This document shows, piece after piece, positions 17,383-25,652 of a stretch of DNA of 64,000 bases. Location of the stretch: assembly GCA_035315885.1 (NCBI GenBank), contig DATFXM010000093.1:31805-95804 (forward strand), in the 5' to 3' direction. The notes beneath the pieces were generated by a model that saw only the letters and a program-made list of their open reading frames with translations, was not told where the DNA came from and did no database searches. Position numbers and translations under genes: made by a program. Every line of letters starts with the position of its first letter. The first letter of the stretch is position 1. This DNA is from DATFXM01 sp035315885. GTDB taxonomy: Bacteria > Acidobacteriota > Blastocatellia > UBA7656.

Positions 17383-17790
17383 ATGATTGGACACATGGAA
17401 AGAAAGAACATCTCCAGCGGAACAAAATGGGAACCGGTTGTAGGTTATTCGCGGGCGGTACGCATAGGGAATCACATTCACGTGTCGGGCACCACCGCGA
17501 CGGGTGCCGACGGTGAGATTGTCGGCCGCGGCGACGCTTACGCACAAACAGTTCAAGTCATCAAGAATATAGAGCAAGCACTATTGAAGGCGGGCGCTAC
17601 TCTTAAGGACGTAGTTCGCACTCGGATGTACGTGACGAACATCGAACTATGGCAGGAAATCGGCAGAGCACACGGTGAATTCTTTGGAGGTATCCGGCCA
17701 GCAACAAGCATGATCGAAATCAGCAAGCTGATCGATCCGGACATGCTGGTTGAAATCGAAGCCGATGCGATAGTGAGTGCTGAGGCGTGA
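17383..17790 (+). CDS. RidA/YjgF-family protein
   Basis: RidA-family proteins are small trimeric deaminases that remove reactive enamine/imine intermediates. The sequence after ERKNISSGTKWEPVVGYSRA shows the family pattern: IHVSGTTATG, QTVQVIKNIEQALLKAGATLKDVVRTRMYVTN, and RPATSMIEISKLIDPDMLVEIEADAI. The arginine of RTRMYVTN and the C-terminal glutamate of EIEADAI are the expected active-site residues. ATG starts at 17383 and 17395 are both possible. The C-terminus ends within a CTGAGTN-type repeat run. Confidence 0.88.
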   Translation: MIGHMERKNISSGTKWEPVVGYSRAVRIGNHIHVSGTTATGADGEIVGRGDAYAQTVQVIKNIEQALLKAGATLKDVVRTRMYVTNIELWQEIGRAHGEFFGGIRPATSMIEISKLIDPDMLVEIEADAIVSAEA

Positions 17791-17845
17791 GTGCTGAGGC
17801 CTCAGTGATGAGTGCTGAGTATGGGTCCTGAGTATTGGGTCCTGA
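17773..17845. repeat. Degenerate CTGAGTN units downstream of the RidA gene
   Basis: Several GTGCTGAG, CTGAGTA and CTGAGT copies overlap the RidA stop codon and continue for about 55 bp. They are followed by a unique stretch and then the TACTGCN array at 17867. Confidence 0.7.
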
Positions 17846-17866
17846 AATGCTCACGGCCGCATCGCC

Positions 17867-17917
<51 letters not shown>

Positions 17918-17919
17918 CA

Positions 17920-18690
17920 TCAATCCAAGTCCTTAGGCACGACGACGTGACGCATCAATCGCTCGATCAGATTCTTTCGTCTGGAAACCCGTCCGTGATG
18001 CTTAGCTGGATTAAGCGGACCGGTAGGGCCGGGGATGATCGCCGACAAGAACGCCGATTGGTCCCAGCTCAACGAGGCTGCTGATGTGTTGAAGTAAGCT
18101 CGCGAAGCCGCCTCAGCCCCGTAGACGCCGTCGCCCCACTCGATCAGGTTAAGATACAGCTCAAGAATTCGACGCTTCCCCAGGATTTTTTCCATCTCCC
18201 AGGTAATCAGCGCCTCGTGCAGCTTGCGCAGCGGATTCTTGGAGGTCGATAAGAACAGATTCTTGGCGAGCTGCTGGCTGATGGTGGATGCCCCACGACT
18301 GAAGCGCCCTTCTTGCCAATCCTTCTCCAAAGCCTTTCTCATCTCTTCCCAATCAAAGCCTTCGTGGTCGAAGAACCGCGAGTCCTCGCCCGCAAGCACC
18401 GCCCTCACGAGATTGGGAGAAATACGCTCGTAGTTTACCCACGTTTGATCGTGCTTCGGCGTCTCGCCTCTGGACTGCGCTTCCCGAGCACGTTGATCCA
18501 TAATCGCCGTAGACGCCGGGTTCACCGTCCGATAGCGCACCACCAGCATCAGAATCCACAGATGGTACAAGACCGCTGCGCCGACTATTGCGATCAGCGA
18601 CCAGCGAACCCATTTCCGCCATCGAGCGACGGGTTTCCTGGTCCTCGTGACCCTGCGCACGACTGGCCTTGTTCCGACAGCTTGAGACAT
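17920..18690 (-). CDS. mtgA: Monofunctional peptidoglycan glycosyltransferase MtgA
   Basis: MtgA polymerises lipid II into glycan strands at the periplasmic face. The 256-residue protein has one N-terminal membrane anchor (about 27-48) and a GT51 domain. Its motifs are AGEDSRFFDHEGFDWEEM (catalytic Glu), GASTISQQLAKNLFLS, and LYLNLIEWGDGVYGAEAASRAYF. The ATG at 18690 lies just after the permease stop codon at 18723; the longer frame would overlap the permease. It may be co-transcribed with the APC permease upstream. Confidence 0.95.
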   Translation of the reverse strand: MSQAVGTRPVVRRVTRTRKPVARWRKWVRWSLIAIVGAAVLYHLWILMLVVRYRTVNPASTAIMDQRAREAQSRGETPKHDQTWVNYERISPNLVRAVLAGEDSRFFDHEGFDWEEMRKALEKDWQEGRFSRGASTISQQLAKNLFLSTSKNPLRKLHEALITWEMEKILGKRRILELYLNLIEWGDGVYGAEAASRAYFNTSAASLSWDQSAFLSAIIPGPTGPLNPAKHHGRVSRRKNLIERLMRHVVVPKDLD

Positions 18691-18722
18691 CTCGGGGATT
18701 ATAGCTGATCTTTGATCTACTC

Positions 18723-20285
18723 TTAGAGAGCGTCTTTCGATTCGGGTTCGATCTGAGAATCGGGGCTGAAATGCCGCCAGATGTAATAGGCGGGTATACC
18801 GGCAACAACTACCGCGAACACCATCAACGCGCCGCTCCATTCAAACGGATTGGGCCCGCCGGACATCTTCGCAGCATAATACCTTATGTCGTTCAGCAGC
18901 GCGTTCCCGAGAAGAAGAAGCACCGCTCCTACAAACAGCGCGGGGGTGACGGGATAACCAACCGTGCGGTACGGCCTCGGCATGTCCGGACGTTTGCGGC
19001 GCAGGATATACACCGCAACTGCGGCGAGTGCATAAAAGGGCCAGATGCCAAGCACAAATGCGTCGGCGAGCTGTTCAAAGTTCTGTAGGCTGACAAAGAT
19101 GATGGCCAGCCCCGTCGCCAAAATAATCGCAACGTAAGGTGACTTGAATCTGGGATGGACCGAGGCAATTCTCTTGAAGAACAGTCCGTCGTCGGCCATC
19201 GCAAAGAAGATCCTGGGCCCGGTCAGCATGGAACCGTTCAGTGTTCCGAAAGCGGAAATCATCACCGCGATTGAAATGAGTAATTCACCGCTACCTCCGA
19301 TGATCCGCGACGCCGCATCGGCCGCCACAAGTTTCGATCCCGCGATGTATCTCACGTCAAGCAAGTGCAAATAGGCGAAATTCACAAGAAGATAAATCGC
19401 GATCACTCCCAGCGTGCCTGCGATTATGGCTACGGGGAGGTTTCTTTGCGGGTTCTTCACCTCTCCACTGACGAAGGTCACGTCTGCCCAGCCGTCGTAG
19501 ACCCACAACAGTGCGATGAACGCCAAGCCAAACCTTACCAGGAGCGGTCCCTCCGAAAAGTGAGTAGCTTGCTCATGAACCGGAGCAGGATTGTTTCCAC
19601 CAATAAGAAACGCCGCCGCTACTAGAATGATCAGCGCGCCGTATTTGGTTGTTGTAGTCAGGTTTTGTACAAGCGCGCCCAGGCTGACGCCGAAGATGTT
19701 GAAGATCGCGACAACCAGAATCGCACAGATTGCAATGCATCGCGCAGGCGAGGGTTCGGCGATTCCGAGCAGCCTTGTGCCCGACCCAAAAAAACGCGAT
19801 ATCGCTTCGGCGCTATTCTGCCCGACGACACGGACGAGGTATTCGCCAAATACCATCGAGATGGCGCCGAGCGCAGACGCGCGAATTATCGTCAGCTCCG
19901 CCCAGCCAAACAGAAATGCAACCAGTTTTCCGAAGCCCTCGCGAAGATAGACGAAGACACCGCCAGTGTGCGGCAGGCCTGCTGCAAGTTCTGACAGAGA
20001 CAACGCTCCGCACAACGAGAAGAAGCCGCCGAGACACCAGAGCGTTATGTACAAAGTCTCATCAGGGACCTTGGCGGCAATACCGGCGGGTGATCGGAAG
20101 ATACCGCTTCCGATCGTGGAGCCAATCAAAACAGCGATCGCGCTGAACATGCCGAGCCGGCGTTCAAGTGAAAGCCGCCGAACTTCGGTGACAGAGGATT
20201 CAACTGGGTGTTGGACTTGCAAGGGCGATTCTGATTTCTTCAGTGCTGAATGCCGATTTCGTTGGTGCCGAGTGGCGAGTTGCAC
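18723..20285 (-). CDS. APC-superfamily amino acid permease
   Basis: The 520-residue inner-membrane protein has about 12 hydrophobic segments. The first helix carries IGSTIGSGIFRSP, the substrate-binding glycine motif of APC/LAT-type amino acid transporters. Other family features are SLSELAAGLPHTGGVFVYL and the FVSGEVKNPQRNLPVAI loop. The predicted start is GTG, with no clear ribosome-binding site; the N-terminal 40 residues before the first helix are not conserved, and a shorter start is possible. The transported amino acid is unknown. Confidence 0.88.
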   Translation of the reverse strand: MQLATRHQRNRHSALKKSESPLQVQHPVESSVTEVRRLSLERRLGMFSAIAVLIGSTIGSGIFRSPAGIAAKVPDETLYITLWCLGGFFSLCGALSLSELAAGLPHTGGVFVYLREGFGKLVAFLFGWAELTIIRASALGAISMVFGEYLVRVVGQNSAEAISRFFGSGTRLLGIAEPSPARCIAICAILVVAIFNIFGVSLGALVQNLTTTTKYGALIILVAAAFLIGGNNPAPVHEQATHFSEGPLLVRFGLAFIALLWVYDGWADVTFVSGEVKNPQRNLPVAIIAGTLGVIAIYLLVNFAYLHLLDVRYIAGSKLVAADAASRIIGGSGELLISIAVMISAFGTLNGSMLTGPRIFFAMADDGLFFKRIASVHPRFKSPYVAIILATGLAIIFVSLQNFEQLADAFVLGIWPFYALAAVAVYILRRKRPDMPRPYRTVGYPVTPALFVGAVLLLLGNALLNDIRYYAAKMSGGPNPFEWSGALMVFAVVVAGIPAYYIWRHFSPDSQIEPESKDAL

Positions 20286-20306
20286 CGCTTCGGAGCTGGT
20301 CGGGAC

Positions 20307-20750
20307 TCAGCCTTGGGCACTTCTATTCATCCAGAACCTGACCGTCAAAAACAACAGCAGGATGCCGAGCAGAATCATAGAACCCATAAGCTGAACCGAG
20401 TACTGATGCAGCCTGTCGAATTCAACCCGAACCGGATCATTCGCCAGCACGTTGTCCACTGTGCCGCCCATTTGCACGCGCAATCGCGCCATTGCTGGGG
20501 CGATCCAAAATCTCAACGCCGCGTTGGCGGCGTTCATTAGGATCAGGGCGATCAGTCTCGCGACCTTTAAGTTCGATGCCCCTCGAAGCGAGCTCCAGGT
20601 AAAGGCCTGAAACAGAATCAGGAGCGTTCCGCTCAGCACTCCAATAGTCTCAACTTTGCCGATCGAGCTATTAACCAGCTCTCCTGCAAGCTGGCGAGAA
20701 GGCAGCACTGCGAACGCCGACGGCGCCACTACAAAGCTGAAGAACACCAT
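20307..20750 (-). CDS. DUF4149-type membrane protein, start uncertain
   Basis: The 147-residue product from the ATG at 20750 has four hydrophobic segments and the FVVAPSAFAVLP motif of DUF4149, a small membrane family of unknown function. Translating upstream of the ATG in the same frame gives AFVEVSTLALWLGS. This is the expected beginning of the first helix of this family, so the true N-terminus should lie further upstream. No ATG, GTG or TTG occurs in that frame before the CTGAGTN repeat at 20818. An ATG (about 20793) sits one base out of frame. A one-base deletion, an assembly error or a non-standard start could explain this. Confidence 0.65.
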   Translation of the reverse strand: MVFFSFVVAPSAFAVLPSRQLAGELVNSSIGKVETIGVLSGTLLILFQAFTWSSLRGASNLKVARLIALILMNAANAALRFWIAPAMARLRVQMGGTVDNVLANDPVRVEFDRLHQYSVQLMGSMILLGILLLFLTVRFWMNRSAQG

Positions 20751-20817
20751 CGAACCCAGCCAGAGTGCCAGGGTCGAAACCTCGACAAACGCCGCGACAT
20801 GCCATGCGGTTGGAGGG

Positions 20818-20920
20818 GAAGTTCTGAGTTCTGAGTGCTGAGTGCTGAGTTTATTTAGCTCGATTCCTTAATCTCCTCGACCTATGAGTGCTGAGTCCTG
20901 AGTGCTGAGTGCTGAGTCTT
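20818..20920. repeat. CTGAGTN heptamer runs, tandem duplicated
   Basis: Two runs of four to five CTGAGTN units (20818-20850 and 20884-20920) are in the same orientation. They are each followed by a related tail (TTTAGCTCGATTCC versus CTTAGCTCAATTCC), so a segment of about 60 bp is tandemly duplicated. A short inverted arm appears at 21034-21056 inside the 3' end of trxB. Confidence 0.8.
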
Positions 20921-20984
20921 CTTAGCTCAATTCCTGAGTCACCTCGGGCTCTGAGTTCGGCCGCGTATTGGTTGCAGTAAACCG

Positions 20985-21027
20985 CTTACTGCATACTGCC
21001 TACTGCATACTGCCTACTGCATACTAC
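20985..21027. repeat. TACTGCN heptamer array
   Basis: About six TACTGCN units, with C and A alternating at the seventh base, lie between the CTGAGTN runs and trxB. The trxB stop codon (21014-21016) lies inside this array. Confidence 0.88.
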
Positions 21028-22021
21028 TTTTCTCCAACTCGGAACTCAGAACCCTCTTTTCCTCTGGAAGCGGGTTCGCTTCCAGGTATCGCTCGGCATC
21101 GATTGCGGCCATGCATCCGGTCCCCGCCGCAGTCACTGCTTGTCTGTAGACTGAATCCTGAGCGTCTCCACACGCAAAAACGCCCGGAACATTCGTAGCT
21201 GTTGATCGCCCCAGCGTCTTTATATAGCCAACCGTATCCATTTCCAGCTGCCCGCTGAAGATCTCGGTGTTCGGCTGATGGCCAATCGCAATGAATACAC
21301 CCTCGGCAGGAAAGATCTGCTGTTCCTGCGTGAGAAGGTTCCGCAACCGGACACCCACCACCCCGGTTTCCGGCGTTCCAAGGATCTCCTCCACCGCCGT
21401 GTCCCACACAAACTCGATCTTAGGATTCTTGAACGCCTTCTCCTGCATGATCTTCGAAGCGCGCAGCGCGTTCCGCCGGTGAACCACCGTCACCTTGGTC
21501 GCAAACTTTGTAAGAAACGTGGCCTCTTCCATCGCGGTGTCGCCACCGCCAACTACCACCAGTGGTCGGCCCTTGAAAAAGAACCCGTCGCACGTCGCGC
21601 AAGCCGAAACGCCGAACCCTCCCAAACCGTTTGGTGCAGGCGCTTCGCCTGGAATCCCAAGCCACTTGGCGCTCGCGCCGGAGGCGATAATCAGCGTCGC
21701 AGCTCTCACAAGTTGTTCGTTGGTCTCCAGCACGAATGGCCGCTCGGAAAGATCGGCCCGCGTGACCCACGCCGTAAGAAACTCGGTCCCAAACCGCTTT
21801 GCCTGCTCTCGGAATTCCTCCATAAGCTCGGGGCCCATTATCCCCTTGGAAAACCCCGGGTAGTTTTCAACATCGGTCGTTATCATCAACTGACCACCCG
21901 GCAGCGGCCCTTCAATTACGAGCGGCTTTAGGTTTGCGCGCGCTGCATAAATCGCCGCGGTCAAGCCTGCCGGCCCCGAACCCAGTATCACTACTTCCTT
22001 CTCGATTGTCTCCTTTGACAT
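21014..22021 (-). CDS. trxB: Thioredoxin reductase TrxB with repeat-encoded C-terminus
   Basis: This FAD/NADPH enzyme reduces thioredoxin. The 335-residue protein has GSGPAGLTAAIYAARA at the N-terminus (FAD), the redox pair in SACATCDGFFF, GGGDTAMEEA for NADPH, and FACGDAQD near the C-terminal FAD contact. The family usually has about 310-320 residues. The extra tail here, reading about RVLSSELEKSSMQ, is encoded by one inverted CTGAGTN arm and then by TACTGCN units in which the stop codon lies. Repeat insertion or expansion has apparently rewritten the C-terminus. Confidence 0.95.
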   Translation of the reverse strand: MSKETIEKEVVILGSGPAGLTAAIYAARANLKPLVIEGPLPGGQLMITTDVENYPGFSKGIMGPELMEEFREQAKRFGTEFLTAWVTRADLSERPFVLETNEQLVRAATLIIASGASAKWLGIPGEAPAPNGLGGFGVSACATCDGFFFKGRPLVVVGGGDTAMEEATFLTKFATKVTVVHRRNALRASKIMQEKAFKNPKIEFVWDTAVEEILGTPETGVVGVRLRNLLTQEQQIFPAEGVFIAIGHQPNTEIFSGQLEMDTVGYIKTLGRSTATNVPGVFACGDAQDSVYRQAVTAAGTGCMAAIDAERYLEANPLPEEKRVLSSELEKSSMQ

Positions 22022-22106
22022 TGATTGCGTCCTGACCCCTTTCCATACTGTCGCACCGACTCACAATGAGCGGTCGATCTCGCCTTATATCAGTTTATAG
22101 TACTCG

Positions 22107-23636
22107 TCAATTTTTGCTCCTGGCGCGCTCGATCACAAAATTAGCCAGGAGCCTCGTCCCAAATCCTGTTGCGCCCTTTGCAATGTACGGCTTCTCGCGC
22201 TCGGTCCAGGCCGTTCCTGCTATGTCGAGATGCGCCCAAGGTGTTTCGCCCACAAAGTGCCTCAAAAACCATCCCGCGGTAATCGATCCACCGGTTCTGT
22301 TTCCGGCATTTCGAATGTCGGCGATGTCGCTCTTTATCAAATCAACATATTCTTTATCCATCGGCAGCGGCCATACCCTCTCGCCCGATCTTTCCCCGGC
22401 GGCAACCAGCGATTTGATCAACTCGTCGTCGTTCCCCATAACCGCGGCGCGCACCTCTCCGAGTGCCACCACCACGGCTCCAGTAAGCGTAGCCGCGTCC
22501 ACCAGCATCGTAGCGCCCTGTTCGATCGCGTAGGTTATAGCGTCGCACAGCACCAGCCGGCCTTCGGCGTCCGTATTCGCAACCTCGATCGTCTTACCGC
22601 TAAGACTCCGAATCACGTCACCCGGCTTGAACGCACGCCCGGAGGGCAGATTCTCTGACGCGGGCACCAGTCCCAGTACTCTTGCGTTCGGTCGAAGGCG
22701 CGCCAGGATCTGCATAGCGCCGATGACCGCCGCGCCGCCGCCCATGTCGTACTTCATCTCTTCCATATTCAGCGCCGGCTTTATCGAGATACCGCCTGAG
22801 TCGAACGTTATTCCTTTCCCGATCAACGCGATCAGCTCGCGGTCGCTTTTGCCCGCGGGCACCGCCGCGCCAACGCCCCGGTCACCTGATTCATATCGGA
22901 GCACGATCAAACGAGCGGGCTCCTGGCTGCCGCGAGAAACAGCAAGAAGCGCTCCCATTCCCATCTGCTTCATTCGATCTTCGCCCAGAGCTTCGTACTG
23001 CAATCCCTCGCGACTCGCCATTTCTTCCGCACGCCTTGCGAGTTCGCTCGGGGTCATATCATTCGAGGGCGCGAATCCAAGCTCTCTGGCAAAGTTTGTT
23101 GCTTCCGCCATAAGCGCCCCCCGCTCGACTGCTTCGCTCAGGGAACCTTCACTCAGACTGTTTGAAGCAACTGCAAACTCTTCGAGACGGTGCGGTGCAT
23201 CGTCGTCCTTCGTGACATAAAAATCGGGCGTCAGGACACCCAGGGTTGCACCCTCGGCTGCGGCCTGCGCAAACTCGACAGTAGAGAGCACTGAAGAAAG
23301 AAAGATGGCGGCTGAGCTGGCAGCTTTTTGGTCAGCGATCCTCGCGGCCGCACCTGCAAGCCGCTGGACCGAGACTGGTCCGATCCCAGCGGAGCTCCCT
23401 GCGCCATAAACGAGCAAGCGGGCTGCGCTGATACCGCCTCGAGAGTCCAGGAGAGTCCAGCGGTCTCGCTTGGGTGAGATTTCCCCGCGCTCAAAAGCCA
23501 AGGCTACCTGCCCGCCGGTAGCTGCGTTCAGCTCGGCCAGTATTCCGGCCTGCGGGCTGTCGCCTTCAAAGACCGGCACGATCAATACGTCCGCCTTTAT
23601 CTCCTTGAAAGGTATAGTGCTGGCAGTTGTTTTCAT
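22107..23636 (-). CDS. pepA: Leucyl aminopeptidase (M17 family)
   Basis: The protein of about 509 residues is a cytosolic two-metal exopeptidase. The N-terminal domain is variable. The catalytic domain carries GKGITFDSGGISIKP (metal lysine and aspartate), MKYDMGGGAAVIGAM and the family signature NTDAEGRL, followed by DAATLTGAVVVALG. An ATG at 23636 and a GTG at 23639 are adjacent; I chose the ATG. It lies 20 bp downstream of the isocitrate dehydrogenase-like gene on the same strand. Confidence 0.95.
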   Translation of the reverse strand: MKTTASTIPFKEIKADVLIVPVFEGDSPQAGILAELNAATGGQVALAFERGEISPKRDRWTLLDSRGGISAARLLVYGAGSSAGIGPVSVQRLAGAAARIADQKAASSAAIFLSSVLSTVEFAQAAAEGATLGVLTPDFYVTKDDDAPHRLEEFAVASNSLSEGSLSEAVERGALMAEATNFARELGFAPSNDMTPSELARRAEEMASREGLQYEALGEDRMKQMGMGALLAVSRGSQEPARLIVLRYESGDRGVGAAVPAGKSDRELIALIGKGITFDSGGISIKPALNMEEMKYDMGGGAAVIGAMQILARLRPNARVLGLVPASENLPSGRAFKPGDVIRSLSGKTIEVANTDAEGRLVLCDAITYAIEQGATMLVDAATLTGAVVVALGEVRAAVMGNDDELIKSLVAAGERSGERVWPLPMDKEYVDLIKSDIADIRNAGNRTGGSITAGWFLRHFVGETPWAHLDIAGTAWTEREKPYIAKGATGFGTRLLANFVIERARSKN

Positions 23637-23656
23637 CACTAACCGACGGGATTTGT

Positions 23657-24661
23657 TTAGTCTGGCAGCGAGCGAATGACTTCCTCGGTGAAGTGAATCG
23701 TAGTCTCGTTTCCGCCCAGATCGCGCGTCAGCGTCTTACCCTCGGCCAAAACTTTTTCGAGCGCGGCCTGTATCCGTTCGGCGATCCTGCGTTCGCCCAG
23801 GTACTTCAACATCAACACCGCACTTTGGAGCAATGCAGTAGGATTTGCGATTCCGCGTCCGGCGATGCTGGGAGCAGCCCCGTGAACCGCTTCGAAGACG
23901 GCGATCTCTTCGCCAATGTTTGCGCCGGGCGCAATGCCCAACCCGCCCACGAGTCCAGCTCCAAGATCCGAGATGATGTCTCCGTAAAGGTTCTCCAGCA
24001 GCAAAACATCAAACTGGTTGGGGTCGATCACGAGCTGCATGCAGGCGTTGTCTACGATCAAATCGTCTGCTTCGATATCAGGATAGTCTTTGGAAACTTC
24101 CCTGAAACAGTTCAGGAACAAGCCGTCGGACATCTTCATGATGTTCGCCTTATGAATGGCGGTGATCTTCTTGCGGCCTTCCTGCCTGGCGTATTCAAAC
24201 GCGAATTTGGCGATGCGTCGCGACGCGCGATCAGTGATGATCTTCAAGCTTTCCACGACTCCGGGAACGACTTCGTGCTCGAGTCCGGAGTAAAGGTCTT
24301 CAGTGTTCTCGCGCACGACGATGAGATTAACGTTATCGTAGCGAGTCTTGACGCCGGGCAGCGATTTAACCGGCCGAAGATTCGCGTACAGGTCGAGCTC
24401 TTTTCGCAAACGCACGTTTGAGCTTACGAACCCTGTTCCGACCGGAGTTGTGACCGGTCCCTTCAGCGCGATCTTGTTGCGTTTGATTGAGTCGAGAAGC
24501 GTGCGAGGAAGCGGGTCACCGAATTCCGAGAGGGCTTCAGCACCGACTACGAAGGATTCCCATTCGGGATGAAACCCGGCGGCTCTGAGTACGGAGACGG
24601 TTGCACCGGTCACTTCGGGGCCGATTCCGTCTCCTGGAATCAATGTTATTTTGCGTGTCAT
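23657..24661 (-). CDS. NAD-dependent isocitrate/isopropylmalate dehydrogenase family protein
   Basis: The 334-residue protein oxidatively decarboxylates a 2-hydroxy dicarboxylic acid. It begins KITLIPGDGIGPEV, and the substrate segment TGFVSSNVRLRKELDLYANLRP has the Ser and Arg pattern of NAD-type isocitrate dehydrogenases. Further motifs are NTEDLYSGLEH, the lysine of TAIHKANIMK, and LYGDIISDLGAGLVGG. Homoisocitrate or tartrate enzymes are alternatives in the same family. GAGG precedes the ATG by 8 bp. Confidence 0.88.
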   Translation of the reverse strand: MTRKITLIPGDGIGPEVTGATVSVLRAAGFHPEWESFVVGAEALSEFGDPLPRTLLDSIKRNKIALKGPVTTPVGTGFVSSNVRLRKELDLYANLRPVKSLPGVKTRYDNVNLIVVRENTEDLYSGLEHEVVPGVVESLKIITDRASRRIAKFAFEYARQEGRKKITAIHKANIMKMSDGLFLNCFREVSKDYPDIEADDLIVDNACMQLVIDPNQFDVLLLENLYGDIISDLGAGLVGGLGIAPGANIGEEIAVFEAVHGAAPSIAGRGIANPTALLQSAVLMLKYLGERRIAERIQAALEKVLAEGKTLTRDLGGNETTIHFTEEVIRSLPD

Positions 24662-24762
24662 CTTGGTAGCCTCATCACTTCAGGCGCCACATCCCCACTC
24701 TGCGCCGAATCGCAAGCCCTGAATCATACAAGACGCCGTTTGGCGGAGACAACCGAGGCACA

Positions 24763-24841
24763 GGTTTCGGGTTTCGGGTTTCGAGTTCGAAGGAGTGCTT
24801 ATCGAGTGTTGCCCTAAGACCCGAAACCCAAAACCCGAAAC
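24763..24841. repeat. GGGTTTN heptamer element, two inverted arms
   Basis: The left arm (24763-24790) has GGGTTTC units and the right arm (24819-24841) their complement (CCCGAAA type). The centre is about 28 bp. It lies between the divergent isocitrate dehydrogenase-like and queD genes. Confidence 0.87.
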
Positions 24842-24937
24842 CATCCTTTTGCCCTTTATTGACAAAAGCCATTCCTACTCTTAGCCTGTGATTTGAGAAT
24901 AAGGTGGCTCGAGCAGAACAGTTGAGCGCGGAGTCCA

Positions 24938-25315
24938 ATGTACGAAGTAATGATCGAAGAGGAGTTTTCCGCAGCCCACGCCCTTCGCGGCTACCAGGGT
25001 AAGTGCGAAAACCTTCACGGACATAACTGGAAAGTCCAGGTGTACGCCAGAGGCGAACGGCTTGATAACGTAGGCATGCTCGTGGACTTTCGGCTTCTCA
25101 AGTCCGCAACCCGCCGAATCATGAAGTACCTCGATCACCAAAACCTCAACGAGCTGAAACCTTTTGACAACGAAATAAATCCGTCCAGCGAACATCTCGC
25201 TGGCTTCGTGCTTCACCAGCTAGCCGCAGAAATCAACAACGACCGCGTAAAGGTTTTCAAGGTCCGCGTCTGGGAAACGTCGTCCACCTGCGCATCCTAC
25301 GAAGTGGAATCCTGA
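24938..25315 (+). CDS. queD: 6-carboxytetrahydropterin synthase QueD (6-pyruvoyl-tetrahydropterin synthase family)
   Basis: QueD converts dihydroneopterin triphosphate to 6-carboxytetrahydropterin on the route to queuosine and deazapurines. The 125-residue length fits. Zinc histidines appear in FSAAHALRGYQ and LHGHNWKVQV, with the catalytic Cys in GKCENLHGH. The substrate glutamate is probably in VRVWETSSTCASYEV. The rest of the queuosine pathway is not in the window. It starts just after a GGGTTTN repeat element, on the opposite strand from the isocitrate dehydrogenase-like gene. Confidence 0.92.
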   Translation: MYEVMIEEEFSAAHALRGYQGKCENLHGHNWKVQVYARGERLDNVGMLVDFRLLKSATRRIMKYLDHQNLNELKPFDNEINPSSEHLAGFVLHQLAAEINNDRVKVFKVRVWETSSTCASYEVES

Positions 25316-25652
25316 ACGCCAATCGCAGAGCCCCGGATCTAAAAATAATTGCTCGAGCGTTCGCAGTGCCATGGTTGCACCGGCACAGGAGCTTACAAGT
25401 TCGCCGATGCGGTCGCTGGAGATTCCTTTCCTCACGTTTAGCGTCATGTCTTTAGGCGGCGTTTACGCGCTTGACCTCCGGCACCTCGTGATCAGGGCTG
25501 AGATTCAGAACTGAAATTCAGAACTCAGAACTCCGAACTCAAGCGCGTCTCTGTGGTAACATACGCGACACCCTGCTCTTTGTGCTCACTTACACGACCG
25601 AGAAGCGTTCTCATAGAAGTGGTTCGAGACAAAGTTTCTGAAAGGAAGACGA
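25316..25652. other. Intergenic region, 337 bp, with a single repeat arm
   Basis: Apart from an arm of ACTCAGN-type units at about 25504-25542 (the complement orientation of the CTGAGTN family, no convincing partner), I see no gene, tRNA or structured leader. A minus-strand open frame overlapping queD here looks like an artefact. Confidence 0.6.

Noticed and set aside
25220..25447. 75-residue minus-strand frame overlapping queD
   Set aside because: It overlaps a well-supported gene on the opposite strand and has no recognised motif, ribosome-binding site or neighbour logic.
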